A stretch of 64,000 nucleotides of DNA. It comes from SCUS01 sp966211675. Its GTDB lineage: Bacteria; Myxococcota_A; Polyangia; Polyangiales; Ga0077539. Location of the stretch: the NCBI GenBank assembly GCA_966211675.1, contig CBIHPK010000014.1:12897-76896 (forward strand), given 5' to 3'. Position 1 is the first letter of the stretch; each line of letters opens with the position of its first letter. Shown here one piece after another: positions 33,116 through 42,349 of the stretch. Under the pieces are notes generated by a model that made no database searches, was not told where the DNA came from, and saw only the letters and a program-made list of their open reading frames with translations. A program made the position numbers and the translations under genes.

Positions 33116-36100
33116 GTGACGAATCTCGGTCCGAAAGACCCGAAGCAGGAAGAGGGCGACGAGCTGACGCGGGACGAGGATTTCGGGGTGGACGACCCGC
33201 CTGAGGCACCCGACGACGACGGGGACGACGGGGACGCGCTGCCGGAGATCCCGCGAGGCGACGGCGACCACGTGCAGGACGAGGGTCCGCTGCCGCAGAC
33301 GCCCGCGACGCTGGCCATCGCTCGCATGAGCGAGCGGCTCCTCTCCCGCACCGTCGGGATGAACGCCTACCAGAAGGGCCGCGGCTACGCGCGCCGGGGC
33401 CACGTGCTGGAGTCGTCCATCGACGGCTGGGCCGCCACCGGCCGGGTGCACGGCCGCGCCGCGGAGCCCTACGTGGTGCGCGTGGACGTGTCCGAGCTGG
33501 GCACCTTCACCTCCGCCTGCACCTGCCCCGCGTGGCGCGGTCCGGAGCGGCACTGCAAGCACGTCGCGGCGCTGCTGGTCGCCCTGCGCGACCGGATGAA
33601 GCCGCTGCGCGAGGCGGCGATGCAGCAGGCCGCGCAGGTCGCGCAGGCGCAGCACACCCGCGAGGACTCGGACCGTCGCAAGGTGAAGGGTCGGCGCTCG
33701 CACCGCGGCGAGGGGGAGCACCCGCGCGAGGTGGTGGTGCTCGACCGCAGCGGGTCGAGGCTCGTGGGGAGCGTGACCCCGGCGGTCTCGACGCTGCCCA
33801 CGGCCCCGGGCACGGTGGTCTCCGGCGAGACCCGGATGAACTGGCAGGTGTGGCTCCCGCCGACGGACCCGCGTCGCGCGCCGGAGTTCGAGTACCGGCT
33901 CCAGCTCCGCCCGATGGCGATCGCGGTGACGGCCTTCAACGCCGAGACGCGCGCGGCCATGACGCCCGACGCGGCGCTGGAGGCGCTGGGGCCGTCGATG
34001 AGCCCGCACCGGTCGATCCTCCGGGTGCTCTCGCGCAACGCCCGCGGCGCCCGCCAGGCGGCGGTGGAGCTGCGGGGCGAGGACGCGGCGGAGCTCCTGA
34101 CGCTGCTGCGCGGCCGTCGGGTGCTCATCGAGCCGACGCTGATGGAGCTTCGCTTCGTCGACGACCCGCTCATCCCGAAGCTGGAGCTGGAGTCCGCGGG
34201 CGCCTCGAGCGTGCGGGCCAAGGTGGTCTTCGAGCGCAAGAGCGACGGCCGGAAGTACAGCGGGGGGCAGGGGCTCTGGTTCGAGGGCACCCCGACGTGG
34301 CAGGTGGACACGGTGCAGGGCATCGCCCGCACGGTGGCCGACAGCGTGACGCCCGCGTGGCTCGAGCGGCTCTCTCGCGCTCCGATGATCCTGCACCCGG
34401 TGGAGGACCTCGGTCGGCTGCTGGGGGAGATCGTCCCCAAGGTGGCGCTCGCGCTGGGCACCGAGCTGCCCGACCTGTCGACGGTGGCCACGCTCGTGGA
34501 CATCACGCCGACCTTCATGCTCCGCGCGGAGGGCGACCTCAGCAAGGTGCGCGCGACGCTGCGCGCCTGCTACGGCGACGTGGAGCTCGACGTGCCGCCG
34601 GCGGACCTTCCGCCGCCGCTCGCGATCGTTCCGCCGCCGAAGATGGCGCACGACGACGAGGACGCGGGGTGGGCCAAGCCTCGGGTGATCCGCCGGGACA
34701 TCGGCGCCGAGCGCATGGCCGCCGACCGGCTCTTCGAGCTGGGCCTCGGGCTGCCGGAGGAGCACTCCGGGTGGTTTGAGGCGAGCGGCGACAAGGCCGT
34801 GTCGTTCTGGATGGAGGGCGTCGGATCGCTGCCCGACGACTGGGACCGCTTCATCCCCGACGACCTCATGCACGTGCAGGTGCGCGACACCCCAGTGACC
34901 CCGAGGGCGCGCGTGGGCTCCGGCGTGGACTGGCTCTCGCTGGACGTGGAGTTCGTGAGCGAGGGCAGCAAGGTCAACGAGGAGGACCTCCGTCGCGCGC
35001 TGCTCGAAGGCCGCCGGCTGGTGCGCCTCGAGGACGGCACCTTCGCGCCGGTCTCGCGCGAGCAGGTCGACGAGGTGCTGCTGCGCATGGCGGAGATCTT
35101 CGCCCAGGGCCGGCAGCACATCCCCCTCTCGCAGGCCGGGCGGGTGCAGGACCTCCTGCGGCTGCTCCCCGGCGCTCGCGTCGAGCCCGCGGCGAAGGAC
35201 CTCCTCGCGAGGCTCGCCGATCACGGGATGGTGGAGCAGGTGGCGCAGCCGAAGTCGCTGCACGCCACGATGCGGCCGTACCAGATCGAGGGCTTCTCGT
35301 GGCTGGTGTTCCTGCACCGGGCGAAGACCGGCGGGGTGCTGGCGGACGACATGGGCCTCGGCAAGACGCTCCAGACGCTGGCGCTGCTGGCCTGGCTGAA
35401 GGAGGACCACCTGCGCGCGCTCGACGCCGCGGCGGCGCTGGCGGCCCCGGCGGCCGAGGCCGAGAAGCCCGCGAAGGTGAAGAAGGTCGTCAAGAAGAAG
35501 GCCGCGGAGCCGGAGCCGGAGCCCGAGCCCGCCAAGGCCGTGAAGCCCAAGAAGGTCGCGAAGAAGGCCGTCGAGGAGACCGCTCCCGCGGTAGTCGCCC
35601 CGGCGCCGGTCGTGACCGTCGTGGCGGACCCGCCGAAGCGCGCGCCGCTCACCCTGGTGGTGGCGCCGACCTCGGTGGTCACCAACTGGCTCCGCGAGGT
35701 CACCCGCTTCGCCCCGTCGCTCCGCGCCGTCGCCTGGACCGGGCCCGACCGCGAGAAGCGGCTGCACGAGCTCGACGGCGCCGACGTGGTCATCACCAGC
35801 TACGCGCTGCTGCGCCGGGACGAGGAGTTCCTGCAGCGCTACGAGTTCGCGTACGCGATCCTCGACGAGGCGCAGAACATCAAGAACCCCCTGTCGGCGA
35901 CGGCGCGCGCGGCCAAGCGGCTGCGCTCTCAGCGACGGCTTGCCCTCACCGGCACGCCCATCGAGAACCGCCTCTCGGAGATCTGGTCGATCTTCGACTT
36001 CCTCTCGCCGGGGATGCTGGGCGACCTCGCGACCTTCGAGGAGCGCTACGCCCGGCCCATCGACCGCGGTGACGCCGAGGCCATCCGACGGCTGCGCGGG

Positions 36101-36907
36101 GTGATCCGCCCGCTGGTGCTGCGCCGCACCAAGAGCGAGGTCGCCAAGGACCTCCCGGCGCGCATCGTCGTCGAGCGAGAGGTCGACCTCCCGGTGCCGC
36201 AGCGCGCGCTCTACCAGCAGGTGCTGGGACAGGTGCGGGCCAACGTGTTCGGCGAGATCGACCGCGTGGGCATCGGCAAGAGCCAGATCATGATCCTCGC
36301 GGGGCTCACGAGGCTGCGCCAGGCGGCGTGCGACCCGCGGCTGCTGAAGGTCCCCGGGGACTTCAAGGACGAGGACGCCGGCAAGCTCGACGCGCTCCGG
36401 GAGATCATCCAGGAGGCGATCCAGTCGGGGCACCGCACGCTGGTGTTCTCGCAGTTCGTCGAGATGCTCTCGCTCATCCGCAAGGCGCTCGAGCGCGACG
36501 GCGTCACCTACGAGTACCTTGACGGCTCCACCAAGGACCGCCAGGACAAGGTCGACCACTTCAACCGCAACGAGTCGGTGCCGGTGTTCCTGATCTCGCT
36601 CAAGGCGGGCGGCTCGGGGCTCAACCTCACCGGCGCGGACACCGTGGTCCACTTCGATCCGTGGTGGAATCCCGCCGTGGAGGACCAGGCCACGGACCGC
36701 GCGCACCGCATCGGCCAGACCCGCGTGGTCACCGCGTACCGGCTCATCGCGCGGCAGACCATCGAGGAGAAGATCATGCAGCTCGGGGCGAAGAAGCGGG
36801 AGCTCGTCTCCAGCGTCCTGGGCGCCGAGGAGAACGTCAGCATGAAGGGCCTCACCCGCGCCGACGTCGAGATGCTCTTCTCGGAAGAGGGCTCCGCGAA
36901 CGAATGA
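33116..36907 (+). CDS. SWIM zinc-finger SNF2-family helicase
   Basis: A 1263-residue DNA-dependent ATPase. After an acidic N-terminus (1-60) comes a SWIM finger, C135-x-C137 and C147-x-H149 (SACTCPAW..RHCKH). A large middle region, Pfam SNF2-adjacent, leads to the SNF2 motor from about 720: ADDMGLGKTLQTLALLAWL (motif I), LTLVVAPTSVVTNW (Ia), ILDEAQNIKN (II), LTGTPIENRLSEIWSIFDFL (III), then LVFSQFVEML, LISLKAGGSGLNLTGAD and TDRAHRIGQ (IV-VI). It would remodel protein-DNA complexes. A Lys/Ala/Pro-rich insert of about 75 residues sits between motifs I and Ia. GTG start with GGGAG upstream. Its stop overlaps the next start (ATGA). Confidence 0.92.
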   Translation: MTNLGPKDPKQEEGDELTRDEDFGVDDPPEAPDDDGDDGDALPEIPRGDGDHVQDEGPLPQTPATLAIARMSERLLSRTVGMNAYQKGRGYARRGHVLESSIDGWAATGRVHGRAAEPYVVRVDVSELGTFTSACTCPAWRGPERHCKHVAALLVALRDRMKPLREAAMQQAAQVAQAQHTREDSDRRKVKGRRSHRGEGEHPREVVVLDRSGSRLVGSVTPAVSTLPTAPGTVVSGETRMNWQVWLPPTDPRRAPEFEYRLQLRPMAIAVTAFNAETRAAMTPDAALEALGPSMSPHRSILRVLSRNARGARQAAVELRGEDAAELLTLLRGRRVLIEPTLMELRFVDDPLIPKLELESAGASSVRAKVVFERKSDGRKYSGGQGLWFEGTPTWQVDTVQGIARTVADSVTPAWLERLSRAPMILHPVEDLGRLLGEIVPKVALALGTELPDLSTVATLVDITPTFMLRAEGDLSKVRATLRACYGDVELDVPPADLPPPLAIVPPPKMAHDDEDAGWAKPRVIRRDIGAERMAADRLFELGLGLPEEHSGWFEASGDKAVSFWMEGVGSLPDDWDRFIPDDLMHVQVRDTPVTPRARVGSGVDWLSLDVEFVSEGSKVNEEDLRRALLEGRRLVRLEDGTFAPVSREQVDEVLLRMAEIFAQGRQHIPLSQAGRVQDLLRLLPGARVEPAAKDLLARLADHGMVEQVAQPKSLHATMRPYQIEGFSWLVFLHRAKTGGVLADDMGLGKTLQTLALLAWLKEDHLRALDAAAALAAPAAEAEKPAKVKKVVKKKAAEPEPEPEPAKAVKPKKVAKKAVEETAPAVVAPAPVVTVVADPPKRAPLTLVVAPTSVVTNWLREVTRFAPSLRAVAWTGPDREKRLHELDGADVVITSYALLRRDEEFLQRYEFAYAILDEAQNIKNPLSATARAAKRLRSQRRLALTGTPIENRLSEIWSIFDFLSPGMLGDLATFEERYARPIDRGDAEAIRRLRGVIRPLVLRRTKSEVAKDLPARIVVEREVDLPVPQRALYQQVLGQVRANVFGEIDRVGIGKSQIMILAGLTRLRQAACDPRLLKVPGDFKDEDAGKLDALREIIQEAIQSGHRTLVFSQFVEMLSLIRKALERDGVTYEYLDGSTKDRQDKVDHFNRNESVPVFLISLKAGGSGLNLTGADTVVHFDPWWNPAVEDQATDRAHRIGQTRVVTAYRLIARQTIEEKIMQLGAKKRELVSSVLGAEENVSMKGLTRADVEMLFSEEGSANE

Positions 36908-37362
36908 CCCCGGCGGAGCCCGACGCGGGGCCGCCCCCGCCGTGCGGGCTCTACCGCACCACCGCCGCGCTGGGGGACATCCCCGCGGGGCGCCTCGTCT
37001 CCTTCCACAACCACGGCGACCGCGGGCCCGGGATCTTCCTCCCCACGGGCTGGATCCACCACCGAGCGCAGTTCGGCGACGTCGGCGTGGCCATCCCCTC
37101 CATGGGCTGGTCGCGCACCCTCGACCCCCTCGCGCCGGAGGGCGTCTACCGCGTCCGCGAGCCCTTCTACTGCTGCGAGCGTCAGTGCCGGCTCTTCGAG
37201 CGCGACCTGCTGGTGCAGCTCGCGTACACGCCCGAGGCCGCGCCGGTGGTGCTCCCCTTCGCCGCGCGCGACGGCGCCCTGGTGCTGCCGGAGCAGGGCA
37301 ACCTCGTCGAGCGCGCGATCGTCGCTCGCCTCAGCCCCGTGCTGGTGACCGGATGGACCTGA
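36904..37362 (+). CDS. unknown protein in the TonB-receptor gene run
   Basis: A 152-residue protein of no family I know. It begins with a Pro-rich MTPAEPDAGPPPPCGLYRTT. Next come GRLVSFHNHGDRGPGIFLPT and GWIHHRAQFGDVGVAI, giving an HNH-like cluster of His/Asn without a nuclease pattern, then FYCCERQCRLFERDLLVQLA with a CC-x3-C group that may bind metal. There is no signal peptide. It overlaps the helicase stop by four bases (ATGA) and the TonB receptor start by ten bases, so it is translated within this run. His and Cys clusters are the best leads. Confidence 0.65.
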   Translation: MTPAEPDAGPPPPCGLYRTTAALGDIPAGRLVSFHNHGDRGPGIFLPTGWIHHRAQFGDVGVAIPSMGWSRTLDPLAPEGVYRVREPFYCCERQCRLFERDLLVQLAYTPEAAPVVLPFAARDGALVLPEQGNLVERAIVARLSPVLVTGWT

Positions 37363-39788
37363 CGCTCCGCAGCGCCCTGCTCGCCGCGCTCTCCTCGCTG
37401 GCGGCGCCCTCGCTCGCCCTCGCGGTCGACCACGCGCCCCGCCTGGTCTCCGCCCCGGAGGTCGCGCTCCCGGACGACGACTCGCTCCCGTCGGGGGCCT
37501 CGGTGCGACTGGAGTTCACCGTCAGCGCGGAGGGCCACGTGCAGGACGCGGTGGTCGTCGAGGGCCTCCGCCCCGATCTCGACGCCGCGGTGCTCGAGGC
37601 CGCCTCTCGCATGGTCTTCGAGCCCGCCGAGCAGGGCGGCCGGGCGATGCCCGCGCGCATGCGCTTCCGCTTCCGCCTGCGCGCCCCGGCCCGCTCGGTG
37701 ATTCCCCGCAACCCCTACGAGGGCGACTCCGCCGAGCTCCTGGTCTCGCCCACCACCGCGCCCGCGGTCACGGCCCCGACGGTCACGACGCCCACCGTCT
37801 CCGCGCCCGTCACGGCGCCCACCGTGGCTGCGCCCGCGAGCGACCCCGAGTCCGGCGAGGCCACGATCCGCTCTCGCCGTCAGTCGGGCGCGGCCACGAC
37901 CTTCAGCCTCCGCGGCGAGGAGCTCACCACCGTCCCCGGGACCCTCGGCGAGCCCACCCGCGTCGTCGCCTCGATGCCCGGCGTGGCGCGCACGCCCTTC
38001 GGCCTCGGCTTCTTCGTCGTGCGCGGCGCCTCCTTCGAGAACACCGGCTTCTTCATCGACGGCTTCCCCGTCCCGCTGCTCTATCACTTCGGCGCCGGGC
38101 CCGCGGTGATCTCCTCCCGGCTCGTCGGCCAGCTCGACTTCTTCCCCGGCGGCTATCCGCTCCAGTACGGCCGCTTCTCCGCCGGCGTGATCTCCCTGGA
38201 GACCAGGCCCCCGCCCGCCACTCGGCCCTTCCTGGAGTTCAGCGTCGACGTGCTCCGAGCGAGCGCCCTCGCGGTGGTGCCCTTCGACCACGGCCGCGGC
38301 TCCATCGCCTTCGCGGTGCGTCGCAGCTACCTCGAGCTCATCGTCCCGCTCATCGTCGACGGCGTCTCGCTCCAGTACACCGACTACCAGATCCGCGCGG
38401 ACTACCGCTTCAACGCCCGCAGCAAGGTCTCGCTCTTCGCCTTCGGCTCCAACGACACCTTCTCCCGCTCGGCCGCCGCGGGCGTCGGGCAGACCGCCTC
38501 GGAGCAGCAGTCCGAGCTCGCGTACACCTTCCATCGCCTCATCGGCCGCTGGGACTACGGCCTGCCCAACCGGGCGCAGCTCAGCCTCGCGGGCACCGTC
38601 GGCGTCGACGACACGGCCTTCACCAACCAGGTTCCCGGCCAGCAGAACCAGTCCTTCGCCTCCACCGGCTTCATCCTCGGAGAGCGCGCCACGCTGCGGG
38701 TCCCCACGGGCCCGCACCTCACCACCAGCATCGGCTTCGACGCGCTGACCATCCTCTTCAACGCCGACCTCCAGGTGCCGCTGTTCAACAACATCGGCAG
38801 CGTGCCGCCGCCCGCCTTCGACCCGGTGATCCTCGCCTTCAGCCCGCGCATCACCCAGCTCAGCATCGCCGGGTGGCTCGAGGAGGTGCTGCGCGCCGGG
38901 CCGGTGGAGTTCACCGCGGGCCTGCGCGTCGACCGGCTGAAGTACGCCTACGTCGACACCACCGTGGCCGACCCCCGCGCGGTGCTGCGGGTGCGCCTCC
39001 ACGAGCGCGTGGTGGCCAACATCGCCAGCGGCTTCTTCCACCAGCAGCCGCCCTTCTTCAACCTCGTCCCCGGCGTGCAGAACCCGAGGCTCCGGCCGCA
39101 GCGCTCGTGGCAGACCTCCGCGGGCGTGGAGCTCAACCTCCCGGGCAGCATCGAGACCCGCTTCACCGGCTACTACTCCCGGATGTACCGGCTGATCCGC
39201 AACTCCAGCGACGTGATCGCCACGCCCGACGGACCGCAGCGCGTGCCCATCGTCGACGACGGCGAGGGCCGCGCGTACGGCCTCGAGGTGCTCATCCGCC
39301 GCCGCCTCGACCACGGCGTCTACGGCTGGATCTCGTACACCCTCTCCCGCAGCGAGCGCTTCGTCGGCGACGGCACCGTGGTGCCCTTCAACTTCGACCA
39401 GACGCACGTGCTCAACCTCGCGCTCTCGTGGGACATCAACCCCCACTGGCGCGTCGGCGGACGCTTCCAGCTCGCCTCCGGCGCCCCGCGGCGCATCGTC
39501 TCCGGCGCCTTCTACGACGCGGACATCGACCGCTACCGCGCGATCAACCCGCCGCGCGTGTCCGATGGTTCGGACACCGAACGATTGCCCGTCTATCACC
39601 AGCTCGACGTGCGCGTGGACTACCGCTTCCGCTGGGGGCCGTGGCGCATGTCGGCCTACCTCGACGTGATCAACGTCTACTACGCGCAGAACGTCGAGAA
39701 CTGGCTCTACCAGTACGACTACGCGGCGCGCACGGCCTTCCCGGGGCTGCCCATCCTGCCCGCGCTCGGGCTGACGGGGGAGTACTGA
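37353..39788 (+). CDS. TonB-dependent outer-membrane receptor with N-terminal TonB-C-like domain
   Basis: An 811-residue outer-membrane protein. A signal peptide (1-25) is followed by a TonB C-terminal-like domain (about 30-112: VRLEFTVSAEGHVQDAVVVE, LDAAVLEAASRMVFEPA). A Thr/Val/Pro/Ala repeat linker (132-163) comes next. The plug starts about 175 and has RTPFGLGFFVVRGASFENTG, FFIDGFPVPLLYHFG and FFPGGYPLQYGRFSAGVI. The rest is a beta-barrel with many aromatic-ended strands, finishing GLTGEY. Such fusions are found in this phylum. Its cargo is unknown. It starts inside the end of the preceding gene and its stop touches the next start, so it is co-translated with a lipoprotein that may be a surface partner. 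Confidence 0.9.
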   Translation: MDLTLRSALLAALSSLAAPSLALAVDHAPRLVSAPEVALPDDDSLPSGASVRLEFTVSAEGHVQDAVVVEGLRPDLDAAVLEAASRMVFEPAEQGGRAMPARMRFRFRLRAPARSVIPRNPYEGDSAELLVSPTTAPAVTAPTVTTPTVSAPVTAPTVAAPASDPESGEATIRSRRQSGAATTFSLRGEELTTVPGTLGEPTRVVASMPGVARTPFGLGFFVVRGASFENTGFFIDGFPVPLLYHFGAGPAVISSRLVGQLDFFPGGYPLQYGRFSAGVISLETRPPPATRPFLEFSVDVLRASALAVVPFDHGRGSIAFAVRRSYLELIVPLIVDGVSLQYTDYQIRADYRFNARSKVSLFAFGSNDTFSRSAAAGVGQTASEQQSELAYTFHRLIGRWDYGLPNRAQLSLAGTVGVDDTAFTNQVPGQQNQSFASTGFILGERATLRVPTGPHLTTSIGFDALTILFNADLQVPLFNNIGSVPPPAFDPVILAFSPRITQLSIAGWLEEVLRAGPVEFTAGLRVDRLKYAYVDTTVADPRAVLRVRLHERVVANIASGFFHQQPPFFNLVPGVQNPRLRPQRSWQTSAGVELNLPGSIETRFTGYYSRMYRLIRNSSDVIATPDGPQRVPIVDDGEGRAYGLEVLIRRRLDHGVYGWISYTLSRSERFVGDGTVVPFNFDQTHVLNLALSWDINPHWRVGGRFQLASGAPRRIVSGAFYDADIDRYRAINPPRVSDGSDTERLPVYHQLDVRVDYRFRWGPWRMSAYLDVINVYYAQNVENWLYQYDYAARTAFPGLPILPALGLTGEY

Positions 39789-40693
39789 TGCCCGCACGCG
39801 TTCCGCGCTGGGGGGCCCTGGTCACCGCGCTCGCCCTCGGGTGCATCGGCGACCTCGACCCGAAGGAGATCGTGGTCTCGCCGCGCATCCTGGACATCGT
39901 GGCCGACCCCCCGGAGGTCGCGCCTGGTGGCACGGTGCGGCTGCGCGCGGTCGTCGGAGGCAACCGCGGCCCGGTGACCTACCGCTGGGTCGCCTGCGCC
40001 GGCGCCGACCCCTTCGGCGGCATCGGCGGCTTCGGCACCGGGACCGGCGACGACGGCTGCACCGGCGACGCGGGCCTGCGGCTGCCGCTGGGGAGCGGGG
40101 CCGAGGCGACGCTGGTGATCCCGAGGGAGAGCGTCGATGTGGAGTCGATCCTGGCGCGCCTCGGGGAGCGGGCGCCGCGAGCGCTGGTGGAGCGCTTCAT
40201 CCGGGACATCGGGGTGATCGTCGGGGTCGGGGTGACCATCGAGGCCGACGGCCGCACGGTGACCGGCTACAAGCGCGTGGTGGTGTCGCTCAACCCGCGG
40301 CCCAACGCCAACCCGCCCACGCCGAGGGTGCAGGTCAACTCGCGATGGGTCTCGGTGCCCGCCTCGGGAGGGGCCGCGTGCGTGCCCGAGGATGGCGGAG
40401 GCATCCGGGTGCCGCGCGCCCGCAACGTCACGCTCACCCCGGACCCCAACGAGTCGTGGCTGGAGCGCTACACCGTGCTCACCGCGGTGGGGGCCTTCGA
40501 GGAGCGCACCGAGGAGGCGTTCTACTCCTGGTACGCGACCAACGGCGAGCTCGGGCGTGGGCTCACCCGCTCGCCCACGCGGGACAACGTGTGGCTGCCC
40601 TCCGACGCGCCCGGGTCGCAGTCGCTCTGGTTCTTCCTGCGCGACGGCCATGGGGGCAGCAGCGGCTGCCGGCTCGACCTCACCGTGGAGTGA
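39788..40693 (+). CDS. lipoprotein partner of the TonB receptor
   Basis: A 301-residue protein with a lipobox in the signal peptide (VTALALGC, lipidated Cys19). It continues GDLDPKEIVVSPRILDIVAD with a Pro-rich stretch, then an Ig-like domain (PPEVAPGGTVRLRAVVGG, PVTYRWVACAG). Glycine-rich sequence with two Cys may form a disulfide. The C-terminal part (FYSWYATNGELGRGLTRSPT ... LWFFLRDGHGGSSGC) looks like a second Ig-type fold. The stop of the receptor and this start share a base (TGATG), so expression is coupled. A SusD-type fold is not evident. A surface-exposed accessory for the receptor is the simplest reading. Confidence 0.75.
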   Translation: MPARVPRWGALVTALALGCIGDLDPKEIVVSPRILDIVADPPEVAPGGTVRLRAVVGGNRGPVTYRWVACAGADPFGGIGGFGTGTGDDGCTGDAGLRLPLGSGAEATLVIPRESVDVESILARLGERAPRALVERFIRDIGVIVGVGVTIEADGRTVTGYKRVVVSLNPRPNANPPTPRVQVNSRWVSVPASGGAACVPEDGGGIRVPRARNVTLTPDPNESWLERYTVLTAVGAFEERTEEAFYSWYATNGELGRGLTRSPTRDNVWLPSDAPGSQSLWFFLRDGHGGSSGCRLDLTVE

Positions 40694-40810
40694 CCTGCGC
40701 GCGGAGGGCGTCGCCGTTGACGGTCGGGGGCGCCGTGTGCGAATGGACTCGCGCTCCTTTGGTCGGGATTCGCAGCGAACACCGACCGGATAACCCTTCG
40801 GAGGTTCTCG

Positions 40811-42292
40811 ATGAAGACCAACTTGCGTGGATTGCTCGCGACGATGTTCGCGACCGGGCTCCTGGCGGCGTGCAGCAGCGACGGCGGTAACACCAACCCC
40901 GGCACCGACGCCGGCGTGACCACCGACATGGGCCCGACGACCGACATGGGCGCCACCGACGGCGCCGCCACCGACCGGCCCGCGACCGATCGTCCGGCCA
41001 CCGACCGCCCGGCCGTCGACGCGGGCAACCTCGTGGCCGCCGCCTGTGGCGCCGCGATGGACATCTCGGGCAGGACGCCCGCCGCCGACGGCGCGATCCA
41101 CGTGATGGGCGACAACACCGACGCGCCCGCGGTGCAGATCGGCAACCTGGGCCTCGCGGCCATGGGCGGCTGCCTCGGCGCCACCTCCGGCGGCGACGGC
41201 TCCAAGGGCGGAGCGGTGGTCTACCGCTACACCGCGCGCACCGGCGGCGTGCTGACGGTCTCCACCGCCAACCCCGGCACCGACGAGTTCGACACGGTCG
41301 TGGCCGTGCTCAGCGCCTGCTCGGCGACCGCGCAGCCGCTCGCCTGCAACGACGACGTGGGCTCGGGCAACCTGCTCTCCACCGCCCGCACCAGCGTGCC
41401 GCTCACGATGGGCCAGTCGGTCTTCATCGTGGTGGGCGGCTGGGGCGCCCAGCCCAAGGGCGCCGCGACCGGCGCCTTCGAGCTCACCGTGCGCGAGTCG
41501 GCCCCCATCGCGGCCGGCATGCCCTGCCCGCAGGGCTCGGTCTGCGCCACCGGGAGCATCTGCGTCGGCGCCACGGCCATGAACTCCGGCGTCTGCACCG
41601 CCGACGGCACCGCCCCCGGCGCCGCCTGCCGCACCGCCGCGCCCTTCTGCGACGGCACCTTCGCCTGCTCGGTGGCGACGCCCTCCATGGCCACGCGCGG
41701 CATCTGCCGCCGCTCCGCCGCGCCGGGCGAGGCCTGCGGCCCGACCGCGACCTGCACGATGATGTCCTTCTGCCCGAACTTCGCGACGACGGCCCCGGCG
41801 GGCTCGGACGCGGGCGTGTCGGCCGACGGCGGCGCCCCGGCGGCCGCCCGCTACTGCACGCTCCCGACCATGGAGTCGGAGCCCAACAACACCCCCGCGG
41901 CCCCGCAGGCGGCGGTCACGCAGACCACCGTGTTCCGCGGCGCGATCACCCCGGGCACGGACGTCGACTGCTACGCCGTCACGGTCCCGGCGGGCGCGAC
42001 GCTCTACGCCGAGACCTCCGACGCGCAGGGCACCTGCAACCTCGGCGACGGCGAGGACACCGTGCTCCGCATCTACCGCCAGGGCACCGCCGCCCCGATC
42101 GCCGAGAACGACGACCTCGCGATGGGCACCCTCTGCTCTCGCCTCGACGGCCGCACCACCCCGGCGCTGCTCCGCGTCGCCGCGGGCACCTACTCGGTCT
42201 GCGTCTCGCCGTACCTGATGATGGGCGAGACCGAGGGCACCCCGATCCCCGCCTACTACCTCACCGTCGGCGTCACGCCGCCGGCTCCCTGA
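40811..42292 (+). CDS. lipoprotein with PPC-type domains
   Basis: A 493-residue protein preceded by a strong ribosome binding site (GGAGG). Signal peptide ends in lipobox LLAAC (Cys21). An Asp/Thr/Gly spacer with three tandem A-T-D-R-P units (53-67) follows. Two pre-peptidase C-terminal-like beta domains flank a Cys-rich middle. The first contains VVYRYTARTGGVLTVSTANP and FDTVVAVLSACSATAQPLAC. The second contains EPNNTPAAPQAA, DVDCYAVTVPAGATLYAETS and PALLRVAAGTYSVCVSPYL. The middle has 10 Cys in C-x(5-12)-C spacing (GMPCPQGSVCATGSICVG). Probably surface-displayed. No enzymatic domain is attached. It starts 117 bp behind the receptor lipoprotein. Confidence 0.82.
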   Translation: MKTNLRGLLATMFATGLLAACSSDGGNTNPGTDAGVTTDMGPTTDMGATDGAATDRPATDRPATDRPAVDAGNLVAAACGAAMDISGRTPAADGAIHVMGDNTDAPAVQIGNLGLAAMGGCLGATSGGDGSKGGAVVYRYTARTGGVLTVSTANPGTDEFDTVVAVLSACSATAQPLACNDDVGSGNLLSTARTSVPLTMGQSVFIVVGGWGAQPKGAATGAFELTVRESAPIAAGMPCPQGSVCATGSICVGATAMNSGVCTADGTAPGAACRTAAPFCDGTFACSVATPSMATRGICRRSAAPGEACGPTATCTMMSFCPNFATTAPAGSDAGVSADGGAPAAARYCTLPTMESEPNNTPAAPQAAVTQTTVFRGAITPGTDVDCYAVTVPAGATLYAETSDAQGTCNLGDGEDTVLRIYRQGTAAPIAENDDLAMGTLCSRLDGRTTPALLRVAAGTYSVCVSPYLMMGETEGTPIPAYYLTVGVTPPAP

Positions 42293-42349
42293 TCGATCCC
42301 GCCAGAAACTCCCGGCCTCACGGGGCGAGCGCGTAGCGTCTCGAACCCC

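Noticed and set aside
30603..33209. An 868-codon minus-strand frame opposite the pseudokinase gene
   Set aside because: It is antisense to a gene with clear domains and its translation is Arg/Gly/Ala-rich filler.
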